DNA from: Pseudomonas sp. JM0905a
Lineage (GTDB): Bacteria; Pseudomonadota; Gammaproteobacteria; Pseudomonadales; Pseudomonadaceae
Length of the DNA stretch: 64,000 bases
Direction: 5' to 3'
Assembly (NCBI RefSeq): GCF_014700075.1
Contig: NZ_JACXBU010000012.1
Location: 1-64,000, forward strand
In this document: piece after piece, positions 25,909 to 34,950 of the stretch
Numbering within the stretch: the first letter of the stretch is position 1
Layout of the letters: the number at the start of each line of letters is the position of its first letter
Notes under the pieces: generated by a model
Databases searched by the model: none
What the model was told of the DNA's origin: nothing
What the model saw: the letters and a program-made list of their open reading frames with translations, nothing else
Translations under genes and position numbers: made by a program

Positions 25909-26472
25909 TCAGTTCAACCGATAACGCGCCAGCTCGTCTTTCGTCAGCACCCGCATGCGCGTCGGTTCGATGCCGTTCATGTCATCCAGCAGGCTCAGGG
26001 GGACGTTCATTTCCTTGAGGTAGGCAGTGGGGCTGTAGCCGCTGCCGACGGCAGCGAGGGCGGAGTCGCCGTGGGGGAAGTAGGGGCGGTGCAAGCCCAC
26101 GTAGCCGCGCACGGTCTTGTTGCGGCCGGCGGCCAGCAGGTAGACGCAGCTGCCCTGGCACACGCCTTCGGACGGCACCATCACGTCGAAGCCGGTTTCC
26201 CGCAGCAGGCGGCCCATGCGGATGGCCTCGGTGACGCTGCCGCCGATGTTGTCCAGCAGGGCCAGCTTGCGGTCGAACTTGCCGGGGTTGGCGCGCAGGC
26301 CCTTCATCAGGGCTTCGTAATCGCCGGGGGCGATGTCTTCGGAAATCTGCACGGCGAGAATCCGGCCCGCCTTGGTGTGCTGCACGGGCTGGACTTCCAC
26401 CTTGGCGAAGGTGGCTGCCGAGCAGAGGGAGGCGAGGCAGAAGACGGCGGCCTGGATTGCGGTACGGCTCAT
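25909..26472 (-). CDS. secreted ClpP/crotonase-fold protein (COG3904-like)
   Basis: A 187-residue periplasmic protein with a signal peptide ending SAATFA. The core DNIGGSVTEAIRMGRLLRE, then VCQGSCVYLLAAG and VRGYVGLHRPYF resembles ClpP-fold proteins of the COG3904 type, in which the Ser of the GSC segment corresponds to the nucleophile. Activity is not established. The start at 26472 (MSRTAIQAAVF) gives a proper signal sequence; a frame open 48 codons further would remove it. It diverges from the fecI-type gene. Confidence 0.75.
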   Translation of the reverse strand: MSRTAIQAAVFCLASLCSAATFAKVEVQPVQHTKAGRILAVQISEDIAPGDYEALMKGLRANPGKFDRKLALLDNIGGSVTEAIRMGRLLRETGFDVMVPSEGVCQGSCVYLLAAGRNKTVRGYVGLHRPYFPHGDSALAAVGSGYSPTAYLKEMNVPLSLLDDMNGIEPTRMRVLTKDELARYRLN

Positions 26473-26612
26473 GGAGCAGGCTCTTTCTGGGGTAGGGATG
26501 GCGACGGTCGGAGAAGATACCGAAAAAAGGTGCCAAGTCTCCATATGACCTGAAAAGAGGCTTTCGTCGGATGGCCAAGCCCGGAGGCCGAGCGGAAATT
26601 GCGGGAACACTT

Positions 26613-26631
26613 GCAAGCTATTATCATTCGC
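26613..26631 (+). promoter_or_regulatory. Fur-box-like site upstream of the first sigma gene
   Basis: GCAAGCTATTATCATTCGC keeps the ATTATCATT half of the Fur consensus (11 of 19 positions by eye) and lies 35 bp before the FecI-type gene. Iron repression is expected for such genes. Confidence 0.5.
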
Positions 26632-26665
26632 GACTTTCGATTTCCGACCCTTCCTTCCCCCTCAG

Positions 26666-27157
26666 ATGCCTCAGCGCAATCATGGTTTCTTCGAGCACTA
26701 TGAAGAACTCATCGGCACGTGGACGCGCCGGCTGAGGAACCGCCATCGCGCCGAAGATCTGGCCCACGACGCCTTTGTCCGGGTCCTGGAAGCCGACCAG
26801 GACAACGTCCAGCAGCCGCGCGCCTACCTGCACCAGACCACCCGGAACATCGCCGTCGACCACTTCCGCCGCGAGGAGCGCCGTGCCCAGATCGAACTGG
26901 ACATGGCCGAGCCAGGCGAGGAGTCGAGGAACGACCCCGAGTCCTACATGCACGCGGTCCAGTTGGCCGACTCGATCGAGAAGGCCTTGGCGGAGCTGCC
27001 GATGAACTGCCGCCAGGTGTTCATCTGGCAGAAGCTGGAAGGGCAGAGCCAGGCGGAGATCGCCGAGCGCCTGGGGTTATCCAAGAACATGGTTGAGCGG
27101 TATATGATCCGCACCCTCCGTCACCTGCGTGAGCGCCTGGACCTGAGCGCCACATGA
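26666..27157 (+). CDS. ECF sigma factor, FecI type
   Basis: A 163-residue sigma-70 ECF factor. Region 2 is visible as RAEDLAHDAFVRVLEAD and AYLHQTTRNIAVDHFRREERR, and region 4 as VFIWQKLEGQSQAEIAERLGLSKNMVERYMIRTLRHL. It directs transcription of the linked TonB receptor gene when the FecR-like partner is triggered by the loaded receptor. A Fur-box-like site lies just upstream. FecR and the receptor follow in order. Confidence 0.92.
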   Translation: MPQRNHGFFEHYEELIGTWTRRLRNRHRAEDLAHDAFVRVLEADQDNVQQPRAYLHQTTRNIAVDHFRREERRAQIELDMAEPGEESRNDPESYMHAVQLADSIEKALAELPMNCRQVFIWQKLEGQSQAEIAERLGLSKNMVERYMIRTLRHLRERLDLSAT

Positions 27158-27240
27158 GCCGACAGAGCACGACAGGGCACCAAGACCCGAGATATGGACA
27201 ACGACCGCAGCCTGATTCCCGCCACCTGGATGGCCAACCT

Positions 27241-28206
27241 ATGACGAATGCCGACTGCCGCGCGCGAGACGAAGCCGCCTACTGGTTCAGCCGCAATCGT
27301 GAACCCGAGCAGGGCGACGAGGGCCGTCGCGCTTTCGAAGCCTGGTTGGCGGCGGATGCATCGCACCGGACCGAGTACCAACTGCTCGAACGCCTCTGGA
27401 GCGCCGCCGACCTGATTCCCGAGCAGCGCCTGCGTGAGCTGTGCAACGCCGAGGTCCGGCCCTTGCCGGTGCCGTCGCGCCGTCGCTTCCTGCAGGGGGC
27501 ACTGGCGGCTGCGGCCAGCGTGGTGCTGGCGGGTGGCGCGACCTACCTGTTCGATCCTTTCTCATTGCGCGGCGAACGCTACGTGACCGCGCTTGGCGTA
27601 CGTCGCCAGGTCACCCTGGCCGATGGCTCGACCCTCGATCTCAATAGCCGTACCCGTGTCACGGTCATCTATTCCGCCAACCGCCGCCTGGTACGGCTGG
27701 AAACCGGGGAAGCGCTGTTCAGCGTGACGCCGGACAAGGCGCGACCCTTTGTGGTGGAAGCCGGCGCCGGCCGCGTGACCGTCACCGGCACCCGCTTCAA
27801 CGTGCGCCACGGCGAACAAGACGTGCGTGTGGCGGTGGAATCGGGACGGGTGCTGGTTGCAGGCGGGCAGGGCGCGGAGGCCAGCCGACCGCTGCTGGCC
27901 GGTGACGGCATACGTATTGCGGCCGATGGCGCCGTCGGTCCGGTGCAGCGCATCGACATCGCCGCCATCACGGCCTGGCGACAGGGCAAGCTGATCTTCA
28001 ATGACGTGCCCCTGGCCGAGGTGGCCGAAGAAGTGTCCCGCTACCGCGACAAACCCCTGCGAGTTGCCCCGGAAGTGGCAGGCTTGCGCTTCTCCAGCGT
28101 CTTCCGTGCCGATGACACCAACGCCCTGTTGGTGGCCTTGCCGCGCATCCTGCCAGTGAAGGTCAGAACCCTTTCTGATGGCTCAAACGAAATTATTCCG
28201 TTTTAG
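27241..28206 (+). CDS. FecR-type anti-sigma / sigma regulator
   Basis: A 321-residue inner-membrane regulator. It has an N-terminal DUF4880 region (DEAAYWFSRNREP, FEAWLAADASHRTEYQLLERLW), one membrane segment (RRFLQGALAAAASVVLAGGATYL), and the periplasmic FecR domain (TLADGSTLDLNSRTRVTVIY, LVRLETGEALFSV) that receives the receptor signal. ATG 27241 gives the usual length. An earlier ATG at 27154 overlaps the sigma stop but adds 29 residues without family character; it is the alternative. Confidence 0.9.
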   Translation: MTNADCRARDEAAYWFSRNREPEQGDEGRRAFEAWLAADASHRTEYQLLERLWSAADLIPEQRLRELCNAEVRPLPVPSRRRFLQGALAAAASVVLAGGATYLFDPFSLRGERYVTALGVRRQVTLADGSTLDLNSRTRVTVIYSANRRLVRLETGEALFSVTPDKARPFVVEAGAGRVTVTGTRFNVRHGEQDVRVAVESGRVLVAGGQGAEASRPLLAGDGIRIAADGAVGPVQRIDIAAITAWRQGKLIFNDVPLAEVAEEVSRYRDKPLRVAPEVAGLRFSSVFRADDTNALLVALPRILPVKVRTLSDGSNEIIPF

Positions 28207-28295
28207 ATTCAGGTTTTTTTCAGCTCGTTCGTCTTCCTGTCCGACTCTTCACGCCCAGCGCATGGCTGGGGGCATTCTTTCAGGACCGAACGAAC

Positions 28296-30746
28296 GTGAA
28301 CAACGACGTACAGCAACAAGCGGCATCCGCAGTTTCCTCCCGCAAGACCCAGCCCTGGCTGCCCCTGAGCCTGGCCGTTGCCCTGGCGGTGGCCAGCCTC
28401 GGTGCCGAGGCATCCGAGCGCAAGGACGTGCACATTCCGGCGCAGTCCCTCGCCAGCGCCCTTGGCCAACTGGGCCAGCAGACCTCGCTGCAACTCTTCT
28501 TCAGTCCTGACCTGGTGGCCGGCAAGCAGGCCCCAGCGGTGGACGGCAACCTGCTGCCGGAAGAAGTCCTCGCAACCTTGCTGCAGGGCAGCGGTCTGAC
28601 CTTCGACCTGGCGGACGGCACCGCCATTCTGCGTCGTGTTTCCAGCGATGAGGGCGCATCCGCCATGGAGCTGCCGGCGTCCAGCATCACCGTGGTCGGC
28701 GACTGGCTGGGTACCGCCGAAGACGCCGTGGTGCAGAACCACCCCGGCGCTCGTACCGTGGTGCGCCGTGAAGCCATGATCGAGAAGGGCACGATGAACG
28801 TACGTGATGCACTGCGTGGCGTGCCCGGCGTGCAGGTGCAGGAATCCAACGGCACCGGCGGCAGCGACATCGCCCTGAACTTCGGCGTGCGCGGCCTGAC
28901 GTCGCGCCTCTCGCCCCGTTCCACCGTGCTGATCGACGGCGTACCCGCCGCCTTCGCTCCCTACGGCCAGCCGCAGCTGTCCATGGCACCGATTTCCGTC
29001 GGCAACCTCGACAGCATCGACGTCGTACGCGGTGCCGGTTCCGTGCGCTACGGCCCGCAGAACGTCGGCGGCGTGATCAACTTCGTCACCCGCGCCATCC
29101 CGGAAAAATTCTCCGGCGATGTCTCCACCACGATGGAAGACACCGCCCACGGCGGCTGGAAGTACCTGAATAGCGCTTTCCTCGGCGGCACCGCGGATAA
29201 CGGCATTGGCGCTGCGCTGCTCTATTCGGGCGTCAACGGCGACGGCTACCGCGATGGCAACAACGATAACGACATCGACGACGTGATGCTCAAGACCCAC
29301 TGGGCGCCCACCGAGCAGGACGACTTGTCGCTGAATTTCCACTACTACGACGCCTCCGCCGATATGCCGGGCGGCCTCACCCAGGCGCAGTACGACGACA
29401 ATCCCTTCCAGTCCGACCGCGACTGGGACAACTTCAGCGGCCGCCGCAAGGACGTTTCGCTGAAGTACCTGCGCCAGGTGGACGACGTCACCCAGGTGGA
29501 AGTGCTGACCTACTACAGCGACAGCTTCCGGGGCAGCCACATCGCAAGTCGCGACCAGAAGTTCCTCAACTCCTATCCGCGCAGTTATTACACCTATGGA
29601 ATCGAGCCGCGCGTCTCGCGCATCTTCTTCGCCGGTGAGAGCACCCACGAGGTGGGCGTCGGCTACCGCTACCTGAAAGAGGCCATGCACGAAGAAAGCA
29701 GCCGCGTGGCCCTGGTGAAGAACGTCCCGACGCCGACTCCCGGCCCGTCGGCTGACGGCCACGTGTTCCAGGACCGCACCGGCGGCACCGAGGCCAATGC
29801 GTTCTATATCGACGACAAGATCGACGTGGGCAAATGGACCGTCACCCCGGGCGTTCGCTTCGAGAGCATCAACACCGACTGGCATGAGCGCCCTGTGATC
29901 GGCAGCAACGGCAAGCCGGTGCAGGAGAAGAACCGCACAAAGGACTACAACGAGCCGCTGCCGGCCCTCAGCGTGATGTACCACCTCTCCGACGCCTGGA
30001 AGCTGTTCGCCAACTACGAGACTTCGTTCGGCAGCCTGCAGTACTTCCAGCTCGGCCAGGGCGGCGTAGGCGACAACGCGGCCAACGGTCTGGAGCCGGA
30101 GAAGGCCAAGACCTACGAGCTGGGCACGCGCTACAACAGCCAGACCTGGGGTGGCGAAGCGACGCTGTTCTACATCGACTTCGACCACGAGCTGCAATTC
30201 ATCAGCAACGATGTGGGCTGGACCAACCTGGGCGCCACCAAGCACCAGGGCCTGGAACTGTCCGGCTACTACAACCTGGACGAACTGCTTTCCGGCCTGA
30301 GCCTGACCGGCACCTACACCTTCACGCGCGCGACCTATGAAGGCGACATCCCGGGCTTCAAGACCCGCGACCTGCCGTTCTACTCGCGCCACGTGGCCAA
30401 CGTCGGCCTGCGCTACCAGGTGGATCGCTGGACCTACAACTTCGATGGCTACGCCCAGTCGGGCCAGCGTGCACCGGGTACCGGCATCGACGCCAACGGC
30501 AACTTCACCGGCAACTACATCACCGAGCCGACCGCTGACGGCCAGTTCGGCGACATTCCCGGCTACGTGACCTGGCACGTGCGCGGTGCCTATGACTTCG
30601 GCGAGCAGCTGTCCAACCTGAAGGTGGGTGTGGGTGTGAAGAACATCTTCGATAAGCAGTACTTCACCCGCTCCAGCGACAACAACGCGGGCATCTACGT
30701 CGGCCAGCCGCGCACCTGGTACATCCAGGCCAGCGTGGGCTTCTAA
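28296..30746 (+). CDS. fecA: TonB-dependent receptor with signalling domain, FecA-like
   Basis: An 816-residue outer-membrane transducer. It has a signal peptide, then an STN signalling domain (about 42-115, DVHIPAQSLASALGQLGQQ), a plug (VRDALRGVPGVQVQ, IDVVRGAGSVRYGPQNVGGVINFVTRAIP), and a 22-strand barrel ending in Phe (WYIQASVGF). The plug segment matches the ferric-citrate receptor FecA closely, so ferric dicitrate is the favoured ligand; other ferric hydroxycarboxylates remain possible. Position after fecI- and fecR-type genes supports a cell-surface signalling module. Downstream lies a tandem repeat array. Confidence 0.87.
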   Translation: MNNDVQQQAASAVSSRKTQPWLPLSLAVALAVASLGAEASERKDVHIPAQSLASALGQLGQQTSLQLFFSPDLVAGKQAPAVDGNLLPEEVLATLLQGSGLTFDLADGTAILRRVSSDEGASAMELPASSITVVGDWLGTAEDAVVQNHPGARTVVRREAMIEKGTMNVRDALRGVPGVQVQESNGTGGSDIALNFGVRGLTSRLSPRSTVLIDGVPAAFAPYGQPQLSMAPISVGNLDSIDVVRGAGSVRYGPQNVGGVINFVTRAIPEKFSGDVSTTMEDTAHGGWKYLNSAFLGGTADNGIGAALLYSGVNGDGYRDGNNDNDIDDVMLKTHWAPTEQDDLSLNFHYYDASADMPGGLTQAQYDDNPFQSDRDWDNFSGRRKDVSLKYLRQVDDVTQVEVLTYYSDSFRGSHIASRDQKFLNSYPRSYYTYGIEPRVSRIFFAGESTHEVGVGYRYLKEAMHEESSRVALVKNVPTPTPGPSADGHVFQDRTGGTEANAFYIDDKIDVGKWTVTPGVRFESINTDWHERPVIGSNGKPVQEKNRTKDYNEPLPALSVMYHLSDAWKLFANYETSFGSLQYFQLGQGGVGDNAANGLEPEKAKTYELGTRYNSQTWGGEATLFYIDFDHELQFISNDVGWTNLGATKHQGLELSGYYNLDELLSGLSLTGTYTFTRATYEGDIPGFKTRDLPFYSRHVANVGLRYQVDRWTYNFDGYAQSGQRAPGTGIDANGNFTGNYITEPTADGQFGDIPGYVTWHVRGAYDFGEQLSNLKVGVGVKNIFDKQYFTRSSDNNAGIYVGQPRTWYIQASVGF

Positions 30747-30770
30747 GGCGCGAAGCCTGCGGCTCGCTTA

Positions 30771-31195
30771 GCGATTGAAATCGCCCCCACAGGGTCGTGG
30801 CGGGGTTGGACGCCGGCACGGACCGCTCCCTCTCCCGCTTGCGGGAGAGGGTTGGGGTGAGGGTAGTTGGGCTGTGCTGGGAGTTCCATGGGCGAACCTG
30901 CGGTCCGCTTGGCGATTGAAATCGCCCCCACAGGGTTGTGCCGGGGTTGGACGCCGGCACGGACCGCCCCCTCTCCCGCTTGCGGGAGAGGGCTGGGGTG
31001 AGGGCAGTTGGGCTGTGCTGGGGGGCCCCAGGCGAACCTGCGGTCCGCTTGGCGATTGAAATCGCCCCCACAGGGTTGTGCCGGGGTTGGACGCCGGCAC
31101 GGACCGCTCCCTCTCCCGCTTGCGGGAGAGGGCTGGGGTGAGGGCAGTTGGGCTGTGCTGGGAGTCCCCTGGCGAATGAATTCGCCCCTACAGGG
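30771..31195. repeat. tandem array of about 140-bp units with REP-like cores
   Basis: Four unit starts, marked by GCGATTGAAATCGC or GCGAATGAATTCGC, lie at 30771, 30912, 31052 and 31172, so the periods are 141, 140 and 120 bp (the third unit lacks about 20 bp). Each of the first three full units contains the hairpin CCCTCTCCCGC-TT-GCGGGAGAGGG (first copy 30828-30851). No ORF in it is credible. It fills the gap after the FecA-like gene. Confidence 0.85.
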
Positions 31196-31215
31196 TTGGC
31201 TGGGGGGAGGACAGT

Positions 31216-31359
31216 TCACTCCCAATCATCGGGCTTCTTGTCCTTGCTCGGCGCCTTGTCGCTGATGCGTTTCACGTCCGCCGCCGGCACTTGCTCCGGC
31301 GGTTGACTGGGTCCCGGCGGCCTGGGGGCAGGGGTGCGGACGTTGGGGTCTGAGTTCAT
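31216..31359 (-). CDS. small proline-rich hypothetical protein
   Basis: A 47-residue acidic/basic, proline-rich frame (MNSDPNVRTPAPRPPGPSQ to KDKKPDDWE) with no signal or membrane segment. I recognise no function. It looks real because the composition is balanced and it has a distinct C-terminus, but a gene this short cannot be proved by eye. A 13-codon longer start at 31398 is open. It is divergent from prpD and runs into the repeat array. Confidence 0.45.
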   Translation of the reverse strand: MNSDPNVRTPAPRPPGPSQPPEQVPAADVKRISDKAPSKDKKPDDWE

Positions 31360-31501
31360 GGCGGGCCCTCCGGCTGTGACCTTATCCAAGCCCAGCACAG
31401 CGGCGCGCGTGGCGCCTTGGCCGTCGGTCGCTTTCGGTCCCGGCCGCCTGGCGGATGGTGTTTGCTAGGCTCAGTCCACTCGGTAATCGAGAGGCACGGC
31501 C

Positions 31502-32986
31502 ATGAGCAGCAACGTAGACCTGAACCAGCGCCCCCCGTACGACCCGGTGATCCAGGCGATCGCCGACTATGTGCTCGGCGATCGCACGACTTCCGCTGAG
31601 GCGCTGGATACCGCACGCAATTGCCTGATGGACAGTCTCGGCTGCGCAATGCTGGCCCTGCGCTTCCCCGAATGCACCAAGCTGCTCGGACCGCTGGTGG
31701 AAGGCACCCTGGTGCCCCAGGGCTCGCGGGTGCCGGGTACGTCTTACCGGATGGACCCGGTGAAGGCCGCCTGGGACCTGGGCGCGATGATCCGCTGGCT
31801 GGACTTCAACGACACCTGGCTGGCGGCCGAATGGGCGCACCCCTCCGATAATCTGGGGGGCATCCTCGCCGTGGCCGACCACCTTTCCCAGCGCCGCCTG
31901 GCCCGAGGCGAAGCGCCGTTGACCATGCGCCTGGTGCTGGAGGCCATGATCAAGGCCCACGAGATTCAGGGCGTGATGGCCCTGGAGAACTCCTTCAACC
32001 GCGTTGGCCTGGATCACGTGGTGCTGGTCAAGCTGGCATCCACTGCCGTGTGCGCCTGGTTGCTGGGGGCGAGCCGCGACCAGTTGCTCTCTGCCATCTC
32101 CCACGCCCTGGTGGATGGCCAGGCCCTGCGCACCTATCGCCACGCGCCCAATGCCGGTTCGCGCAAGTCCTGGGCGGCGGGGGATGCCACCAGTCGCGGC
32201 GTGCGCCTGGCGGAGATCGCCCTGCGCGGTGAAATGGGTGTCCCCGGTGTGCTGAGTGCCCCGCAGTGGGGGTTCTACGACGTGCTGTTCAGCCATACCA
32301 ACAAGGATCTGGCGACCAAGCCGCCAGAGCAGGTGCATTTCCGTCTGCCCCAGGAGTTCGGCAGCTATGTGATGGAGAACATCCTGTTCAAGGTCAGCTT
32401 CCCCGCGGAGTTCCATGGCCAGACAGCCTGCGAGGCCGCGGTGCGCCTGCATCCGCTGGTGCGCAATCGCATTACCGAAATCGATCGCATCGTCATCACC
32501 ACCCAGGAATCGGCCATCCGCATCATTGCCAAGGAGGGGTTGCTGGCCAACGCCGCCGACCGCGACCACTGCCTCCAGTACATGACGGCAGTGGCCCTGG
32601 CCTTCGGCGACCTGCAGGCCGAGCATTACGAGGACGGCTTCCACCACTCACATCCAATCATCGACCGCCTGCGAGAACGCATGGAGGTGGTGGAGGACCC
32701 GCGCTACAGCCGCGAATACCTGGAACCTGACAAACGCTCCATCGCCAATGCCGTGCAGGTGTTCTTCAAGGACGGCCGGCATACGGAGCAGGTGGAGGTG
32801 GAATACCCCCTCGGCCATCGGCGCCGGCGGGCCGAGGGCATGCCGTTGCTGGAAGAAAAGTTCAGGGCCAGCCTGGCGACCCGCTTCGCGCCGCAACGTT
32901 GCGCGCAGATCCTCGCCCTGTGCAAGGACCAGGCGGCCCTGGAGGCAACGCCGGTGGACCGGTTCGTGGAGTTGTTCGTGGTCTGA
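31502..32986 (+). CDS. prpD: 2-methylcitrate dehydratase, MmgE/PrpD family
   Basis: A 494-residue PrpD, the length of the Pseudomonas enzyme. It dehydrates 2-methylcitrate to 2-methyl-cis-aconitate in propionyl-CoA catabolism. Family segments seen: [13 protein letters not shown], the substrate region [63 protein letters not shown] and the C-terminal [19 protein letters not shown]. The rest of the methylcitrate operon (prpB, prpC, acnD, prpF) is not next to it, so this is either an isolated or second copy. Confidence 0.88.
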   Translation: MSSNVDLNQRPPYDPVIQAIADYVLGDRTTSAEALDTARNCLMDSLGCAMLALRFPECTKLLGPLVEGTLVPQGSRVPGTSYRMDPVKAAWDLGAMIRWLDFNDTWLAAEWAHPSDNLGGILAVADHLSQRRLARGEAPLTMRLVLEAMIKAHEIQGVMALENSFNRVGLDHVVLVKLASTAVCAWLLGASRDQLLSAISHALVDGQALRTYRHAPNAGSRKSWAAGDATSRGVRLAEIALRGEMGVPGVLSAPQWGFYDVLFSHTNKDLATKPPEQVHFRLPQEFGSYVMENILFKVSFPAEFHGQTACEAAVRLHPLVRNRITEIDRIVITTQESAIRIIAKEGLLANAADRDHCLQYMTAVALAFGDLQAEHYEDGFHHSHPIIDRLRERMEVVEDPRYSREYLEPDKRSIANAVQVFFKDGRHTEQVEVEYPLGHRRRRAEGMPLLEEKFRASLATRFAPQRCAQILALCKDQAALEATPVDRFVELFVV

Positions 32987-32989
32987 AGC

Positions 32990-33010
32990 GGGGCCGGCAC
33001 GGCCGTCCCC
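32990..33010. terminator. hairpin between convergent prpD and small secreted gene
   Basis: GGGG-C-CGGC-acg-GCCG-T-CCCC forms an 8-bp stem with one mismatch between the two converging stops. No T-run, so the call is tentative. Confidence 0.35.
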
Positions 33011-33017
33011 AGCGTGA

Positions 33018-33344
33018 TCAGTCGCGGTAGCGATCACGCGTGCGGCAGACCTTTTCCTTGTCGAAGACCTCGCGAGAGGCATCGATGCGTATGCGGCAGG
33101 GTCCGTCGCGGTAGTCGCGGTGCCAGTCGCCCCGGCGCCACGTCTTGCCGCGCCCGTTGGGGCAGCGGACGACTTTGCGGTAGTAACCGTAATCGGTGAT
33201 TTCCTTCACTCGGCAAGGGCCGTCGCGATACTGCTCGACCCTGGCATCGTCCCTGTCCCACCTGTGCTCGGCGTATGCGCTCTGCACGATGCCGGCAAGG
33301 GCTGCAACCAGAAGAAACACACCCACTGACGGGCCTGCTTTCAT
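33018..33344 (-). CDS. small secreted protein with duplicated Cys motif
   Basis: A 108-residue protein with a signal peptide (MKAGPSVGVFLLVAALAGIVQSAYA). The mature part contains a repeat: RDGPCRVKEITDYGYYRKVVRC and, 30 residues later, RDGPCRIRIDASREVFDKEKVC. Each unit is DGPCR, about 14 residues, then Cys, which suggests two similar disulphide-bonded hairpins. It is strongly basic with many Arg and Tyr. I do not recognise a function. A start 15 codons earlier is open but would spoil the signal sequence. Confidence 0.65.
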   Translation of the reverse strand: MKAGPSVGVFLLVAALAGIVQSAYAEHRWDRDDARVEQYRDGPCRVKEITDYGYYRKVVRCPNGRGKTWRRGDWHRDYRDGPCRIRIDASREVFDKEKVCRTRDRYRD

Positions 33345-33546
33345 TTCACTACCTCGATGTCCGATACGGCTGGGGTTGGCCGGCGCCACGCGCGATTACG
33401 CGGTGCTCGTCCCGGCGACTGATCAGACAGCGCGGCGGGCGTTTTTGCTCAGAAGTGCAGTACGTCCGCTCGAGGGGCGGTGGGGTGGGGTGGTCCCTAT
33501 ACTCAAGGAACCCCGGCCGAAAGGCTCCTGGGGCGGAAGAAGCCCT

Positions 33547-34653
33547 ATGAACGCTGCAGAAAGTTCTCCCGGAGTCCGGGAGGAACAGCTGCTTGGCTGG
33601 CTTGGGGAGGTACCGGTCCGGCTCCTGTTCATATTGCTCGTCACCCTTGCGTTGACGCTGGGCGGTTGCGCTTCGAAGCCGGCGCCCCCTGTGGCGCCCG
33701 TTGTCGTGTCGCAGAGCACCTGGCGGCAGGTGGACCGGGATATCGCCGCCGCGTCCCTGGCCGCCACCGGCCAGGCCAGGACCTACGCCCAGGACTCCAT
33801 GGAGCGCTGGATGGACCTGGTCTACCAGCGCACCGAAAGTGCGTTCATACCCTGGTTCTCCAGCTTCTGGACCCGCAAGTGGTTGAGCATGAAGGTGGGT
33901 TGGTACCGCCTGAATTCCGACGGCAAGCGCGAGGACACCGTGAATCGGCTGGCCGCTTACCTGCAGGAAGAATATGACGACCAGGTGCTCAAGCCGGTTG
34001 CCCGCCAGCTCGACCCGGACGACATCATGGAGCAGGCCACACGGATGTATATCCAGCAGCTGGATGAGCGCCTGCAGGTGATACCCCAGCGTCTCGGCGT
34101 GCCCAGCGACCAGTTCGCCCAGCATTTGCAGAAGATCCCGGCCATCGAGCTACCGCCGCCCGGCCAGAGGGCCTCGCTGTTCCAGGTGCTCAAGGCCGAG
34201 CCGCTGGAAGAGCTGCCGGCCTACGCCTCGCTCATGGACCGGATCCGCAATGCGCCGAGCGGCGCTGGCGCCTGGTCCACGGACGACGGGCTGTCCACCA
34301 TCACCCGCGAAACCAGTGAACAACTGGAAACGGAACTGGCCACCAGCGGTGCCGCCAGTGTCGTCACCAGCTTCATGGGGCGTGTGGCTGGGCCGGTGCT
34401 GTCCCTCGGCTTCACCGGTATCAGCGCCATGCTCAACGAGGAGGGGCGGCACGACCGTGAAGCGACCTTGCGCAAGAGCCTCAACCAAGCCTTCGACGAA
34501 GAGTGGCTGGAGCTGATGCGCAATCCGGAGACGGGTGTGATGGCCGGTGTGATCCATCTGTCCGGAACGGTCGAAGGTAGCCTGAGGCGGACCGATACCC
34601 TGCCGATCCAGTTCGAGCCCCTGCCGCGCGTGGTGCCCTTGCCCGACAACTAG
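33547..34653 (+). CDS. hypothetical lipoprotein
   Basis: A 368-residue protein whose first membrane segment (LLFILLVTLALTLGGC) ends in a lipobox, Cys at residue 41 after a longer than usual N-terminal stretch. The remainder is helical and hydrophilic, with SMERWMDLVYQRTES, LQEEYDDQVLKPVARQLDPDDIM, and a glycine-rich hydrophobic region (ASVVTSFMGRVAGPVLSLGFTG) in the C-terminal third that could insert in a membrane. I do not recognise the family. ATG 33547 follows GGAAGAAG. The open frame extends 117 codons upstream but that part is not protein-like. Confidence 0.65.
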   Translation: MNAAESSPGVREEQLLGWLGEVPVRLLFILLVTLALTLGGCASKPAPPVAPVVVSQSTWRQVDRDIAAASLAATGQARTYAQDSMERWMDLVYQRTESAFIPWFSSFWTRKWLSMKVGWYRLNSDGKREDTVNRLAAYLQEEYDDQVLKPVARQLDPDDIMEQATRMYIQQLDERLQVIPQRLGVPSDQFAQHLQKIPAIELPPPGQRASLFQVLKAEPLEELPAYASLMDRIRNAPSGAGAWSTDDGLSTITRETSEQLETELATSGAASVVTSFMGRVAGPVLSLGFTGISAMLNEEGRHDREATLRKSLNQAFDEEWLELMRNPETGVMAGVIHLSGTVEGSLRRTDTLPIQFEPLPRVVPLPDN

Positions 34654-34678
34654 CCGAACAGCACCGCCGAGCTCGCGG

Positions 34679-34786
34679 ATCGACGCCGGATCGGAGTTGC
34701 GGGTGCTGCCCGTCGTACACCTTTCCAACGTCGAACTCCCCGGGGAATTCCTCGGCGCGGTGGAGGATTTCCTGCTGCGCCGTTGA
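34679..34786 (+). pseudogene. 3' remnant of an alpha/beta hydrolase gene
   Basis: A 35-codon open tail ending at TGA 34784-34786 reads IDAGSELRVLPVVHLSNVE and then LPGEFLGAVEDFLLRR. This looks like the C-terminus of an alpha/beta hydrolase such as a 3-oxoadipate enol-lactonase, whose catalytic His sits in the HLSNVE segment. The rest of the gene is absent; the lipoprotein gene stops 25 bp upstream. It suggests a deletion joined the lipoprotein gene to a former catabolic operon. Confidence 0.5.
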
Positions 34787-34833
34787 GCGGCAGAACGGCT
34801 GGCCGGTGCGCCGTTGGGGCGCCCGGCCAGGGG

Positions 34834-34899
34834 GCTGTCATGAAATGAGAAGTTGCTGTCGTGCGATGTGAAGCACCCGAAAAGGGGGATGCCTAGAGT
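34834..34899 (+). promoter_or_regulatory. shared promoter motif, copy A (catabolic operon)
   Basis: 34834-34874 matches 42995-43035 at about 33 of 41 positions, including an identical first 14 (GCTGTCATGAAATG). Inside are two direct half-sites of the form TC-TG--ATG-GAAG, 21 bp apart. A -10-like TAGAGT lies at 34894-34899, exactly 60 bp from the motif start, the same offset as in copy B. This is typical of AraC-type activator sites that overlap the -35 region. Confidence 0.7.
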
Positions 34900-34950
34900 C
34901 CAATCCATGGGTCCGTGACCCGACTACAAGAATCAAGATTGGAGACAGGC

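Noticed and set aside
27194..27243. A 16-codon frame (MDNDRSLIPATWMANL) just before the first FecR gene, considered as a leader peptide
   Set aside because: No ribosome binding site, no run of regulatory codons and no hairpin pair for attenuation. It is probably chance.
28209..30578. A 789-codon minus-strand frame opposite the FecA-like receptor
   Set aside because: Shadow of a GC-rich gene. The plus strand carries STN, plug and barrel domains in correct order.
30771..31195. The repeat array considered as a CRISPR array
   Set aside because: Units are 120-141 bp and similar along their whole length, with no unique spacers and no cas genes nearby. It is a tandem REP-type array.
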